The notes beneath the pieces are model-generated. The model worked only from the letters and a program-made list of their open reading frames with translations. It did no database searches and was not told the DNA's origin. From positions 337,100 to 401,099 of the forward strand of contig JAJNNC010000007.1 in assembly GCA_021730635.1 (NCBI GenBank): a stretch of 64,000 nt of DNA. The letters run 5' to 3'. The position numbers and the translations under genes were made by a program. This DNA is from Catalimonadaceae bacterium JC749 (GTDB lineage: Bacteria; Bacteroidota; Bacteroidia; Cytophagales; Cyclobacteriaceae). Of the stretch, positions 62,976 to 64,000 are shown in pieces (the stretch's first letter is position 1; every line of letters begins with the position of its first letter).

Positions 62976-63042
62976 CGCATAGTTGCCAGCGTCACGTGTA
63001 GTTGGTTGGCCGCAGCGAAGCAAGGCTGGCTGGTATCTACAC
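62976..63042. repeat. Junction sequence between SIR2 and helical-protein genes
   Basis: A G+C-rich island in A+T-rich surroundings. CGCATAGTTGCCAGCG (62976-62991) loosely resembles the other junction motifs. GTGTAG (62996-63001) is inverted as CTACAC (63037-63042) around a 35-base interior containing GGTTGG and GGCTGG words. Confidence 0.35.
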
Positions 63043-63059
63043 TTTGTTGCCTTCTGTTA

Positions 63060-63968
63060 TTACCTAAGTTCTGAAATAAATTTATCATAGAATAATTTAT
63101 AATCACTGATTGGTGATTCAATAGATCTTACTTTTATTCCTAGGATATTCAATAAGTCTATTATTCCTTTATTTTTTTTCATATCAAATGAAGGAACTAT
63201 CCAACGAATTTTATTAGGTATGGACGCACCTTTTCTTATTAGCCTTGCTCTGAAATTAATAATAAACCATAAGTGTGTTTCGCTAAAATTGAAGCCAAAG
63301 CCCAAAATGTCTATATCTCTAGTGAAGAACAAATGTATCCAATTTTCTTTCCCATCTCGTATTAGTTTGTAAAGACCTATCCCAGTATCTCCTTTAACTA
63401 GTTCGTGGATTTTCCGGAGATAATCACTATAGTGTTCATTGCCAATGAGGACTGATTCCTCCTTTTGATATACGTTACCGCGTAAGCCGTTGTCAATTTC
63501 TCCGTGTATGTGCCAGACCTTCTTGTTGTCCACAATATTATATCTGTGTAGGCTATATTTGCGATTTTTCTGGTTTTTGTTTTTACAAGAATCGAATGAC
63601 GAGGACAAGGATCTTTCAATACTATAGTCATAGTTTGTTGTAAGGAAGTGATCGTAATATTTCGCTTCGATTACTTTCTGGTGATATTCGTTGGGTTCGT
63701 AATGATGACAGGTTTCGCCTATCAACTTCTTCAGATAATTAATATTATGTTCTACATGCGAATTAGGCCGAATTTTGAATGCAATTTCCTCAAAGAGTAG
63801 TGGGTAGGATTTGCCGTTAAAATCCACAGTGATACTTACCCTGTTTGCTACTTCCTTTAGTAGGTCTCCCCAATTATGTCCTTTGCTGAGCAAATTGATA
63901 CCATTACCAAGAAATAAATATTTTTCTTTGGGGTCATAAAATTGTTTCAGAGGTCTGGAATACTTCAT
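63060..63968 (-). CDS. SIR2-like domain protein (putative NAD-binding defence effector)
   Basis: A 302-residue protein with the SIR2 (sirtuin-like) Rossmann pattern seen in phage-defence effectors. FLGNGINLLSKGHNWGDLLKEV (19-40) replaces the canonical GAGxS loop. TTNYD (110-114) corresponds to the TQNID motif, and VWHIHGE (151-157) carries the catalytic histidine (His155). ILGFGFNFSETHLWF (221-235) is the C-terminal nucleotide-binding turn. There is no signal peptide. Characterised bacterial proteins of this kind deplete NAD+ on infection. The stop is 90 bases before the helical-protein gene on the same strand. The gene start is 32 bases from the window edge, so upstream neighbours cannot be seen. 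Confidence 0.85.
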   Translation of the reverse strand: MKYSRPLKQFYDPKEKYLFLGNGINLLSKGHNWGDLLKEVANRVSITVDFNGKSYPLLFEEIAFKIRPNSHVEHNINYLKKLIGETCHHYEPNEYHQKVIEAKYYDHFLTTNYDYSIERSLSSSFDSCKNKNQKNRKYSLHRYNIVDNKKVWHIHGEIDNGLRGNVYQKEESVLIGNEHYSDYLRKIHELVKGDTGIGLYKLIRDGKENWIHLFFTRDIDILGFGFNFSETHLWFIINFRARLIRKGASIPNKIRWIVPSFDMKKNKGIIDLLNILGIKVRSIESPISDYKLFYDKFISELR

Positions 63969-64000
63969 CTTTACCGTTTAGTATAAAATTACAGTCAGCT

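Noticed and set aside
59783-63042. Classical integron attC sites
   Set aside because: The junction motifs lack the exact GTTRRRY/RYYYAAC core pair, and no integrase gene is in the window; kept only as a finding about related motifs.
1-64000. tRNA, rRNA, tmRNA, CRISPR or insertion-sequence elements
   Set aside because: I looked in the longer intergenic gaps and saw no cloverleaf, repeat-spacer array, transposase frame or terminal inverted repeats with target duplications. Small RNAs could still be missed by eye.

Overview
The window looks like a chromosome segment of a member of the Bacteroidota, most likely a Cytophagales-type bacterium. Supporting signs are a gldA-gldF-gldG gliding/ABC cluster, DUF6503, DUF4348, DUF2911 and DUF6090 family proteins, an IleRS with a DUF5915-type C-terminus, LptC lipoproteins, and starts without clear Shine-Dalgarno sequences. 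Several genes are preceded by sequences matching the Bacteroidota promoter pattern (TTTG, about 20 bases, TAnnTTTG). The genus cannot be named from sequence alone. No rRNA, tRNA, CRISPR array, insertion sequence or replication origin was seen.

Layout. 1-2.4 kb: 3' end of ileS, lspA, a terminator and a 41-residue zinc-binding protein. 2.5-10.2 kb: M1 peptidase, a large unrecognised protein, a lone receiver protein, a DUF4126 membrane protein, a MATE exporter and a polyprenyl diphosphate synthase. 10.5-15.2 kb: alpha/beta hydrolase, DUF6503 lipoprotein, and a translationally overlapping GCS2-CBS/AstE-like pair. 15.5-19.6 kb: gldA-gldF-gldG-DUF4340 operon. 19.7-27.8 kb: mainly minus-strand metabolic genes (Uma2, TIM-barrel isomerase, PhzF, Gfo/Idh, tryptophan dioxygenase, DUF4348, dapA, ChbG-like, TVP38). 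27.9-32.5 kb: guaB, then a SpoIIE phosphatase / STAS / HATPase partner-switching module. 32.5-39.7 kb: DUF721, aspartokinase, ribH, TPR protein, pdhA, recF and an NhaD-like transporter.

39.9-48.1 kb is an envelope-biogenesis run: coaX, outer-membrane protein, TPR protein, lptC, small membrane protein, CNNM/CorC protein and a PpiD-like foldase. Candidate tandem promoters precede the TPR gene. 48.2-59.8 kb holds a membrane phosphoesterase, a large FtsX/MacB-type permease, DUF2911-TPR, a beta-barrel, a cupin, AraC, DUF6090, a cytochrome c lipoprotein and a hydrolase.

From about 59.8 kb to the right edge all genes lie on the minus strand and the DNA becomes visibly more A+T rich. After a GNAT gene there is a locus encoding a SIR2-like protein, an unrecognised helical protein, and an ORC/CDC6-like P-loop ATPase with a C-terminal zinc ribbon and helix-hairpin-helix. 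Related short motifs sit at the junctions. This is the best candidate in the window for an undescribed (anti-phage type) system. Its left side may be complete, but the window ends 32 bases upstream of the SIR2 gene, so further members may lie outside.
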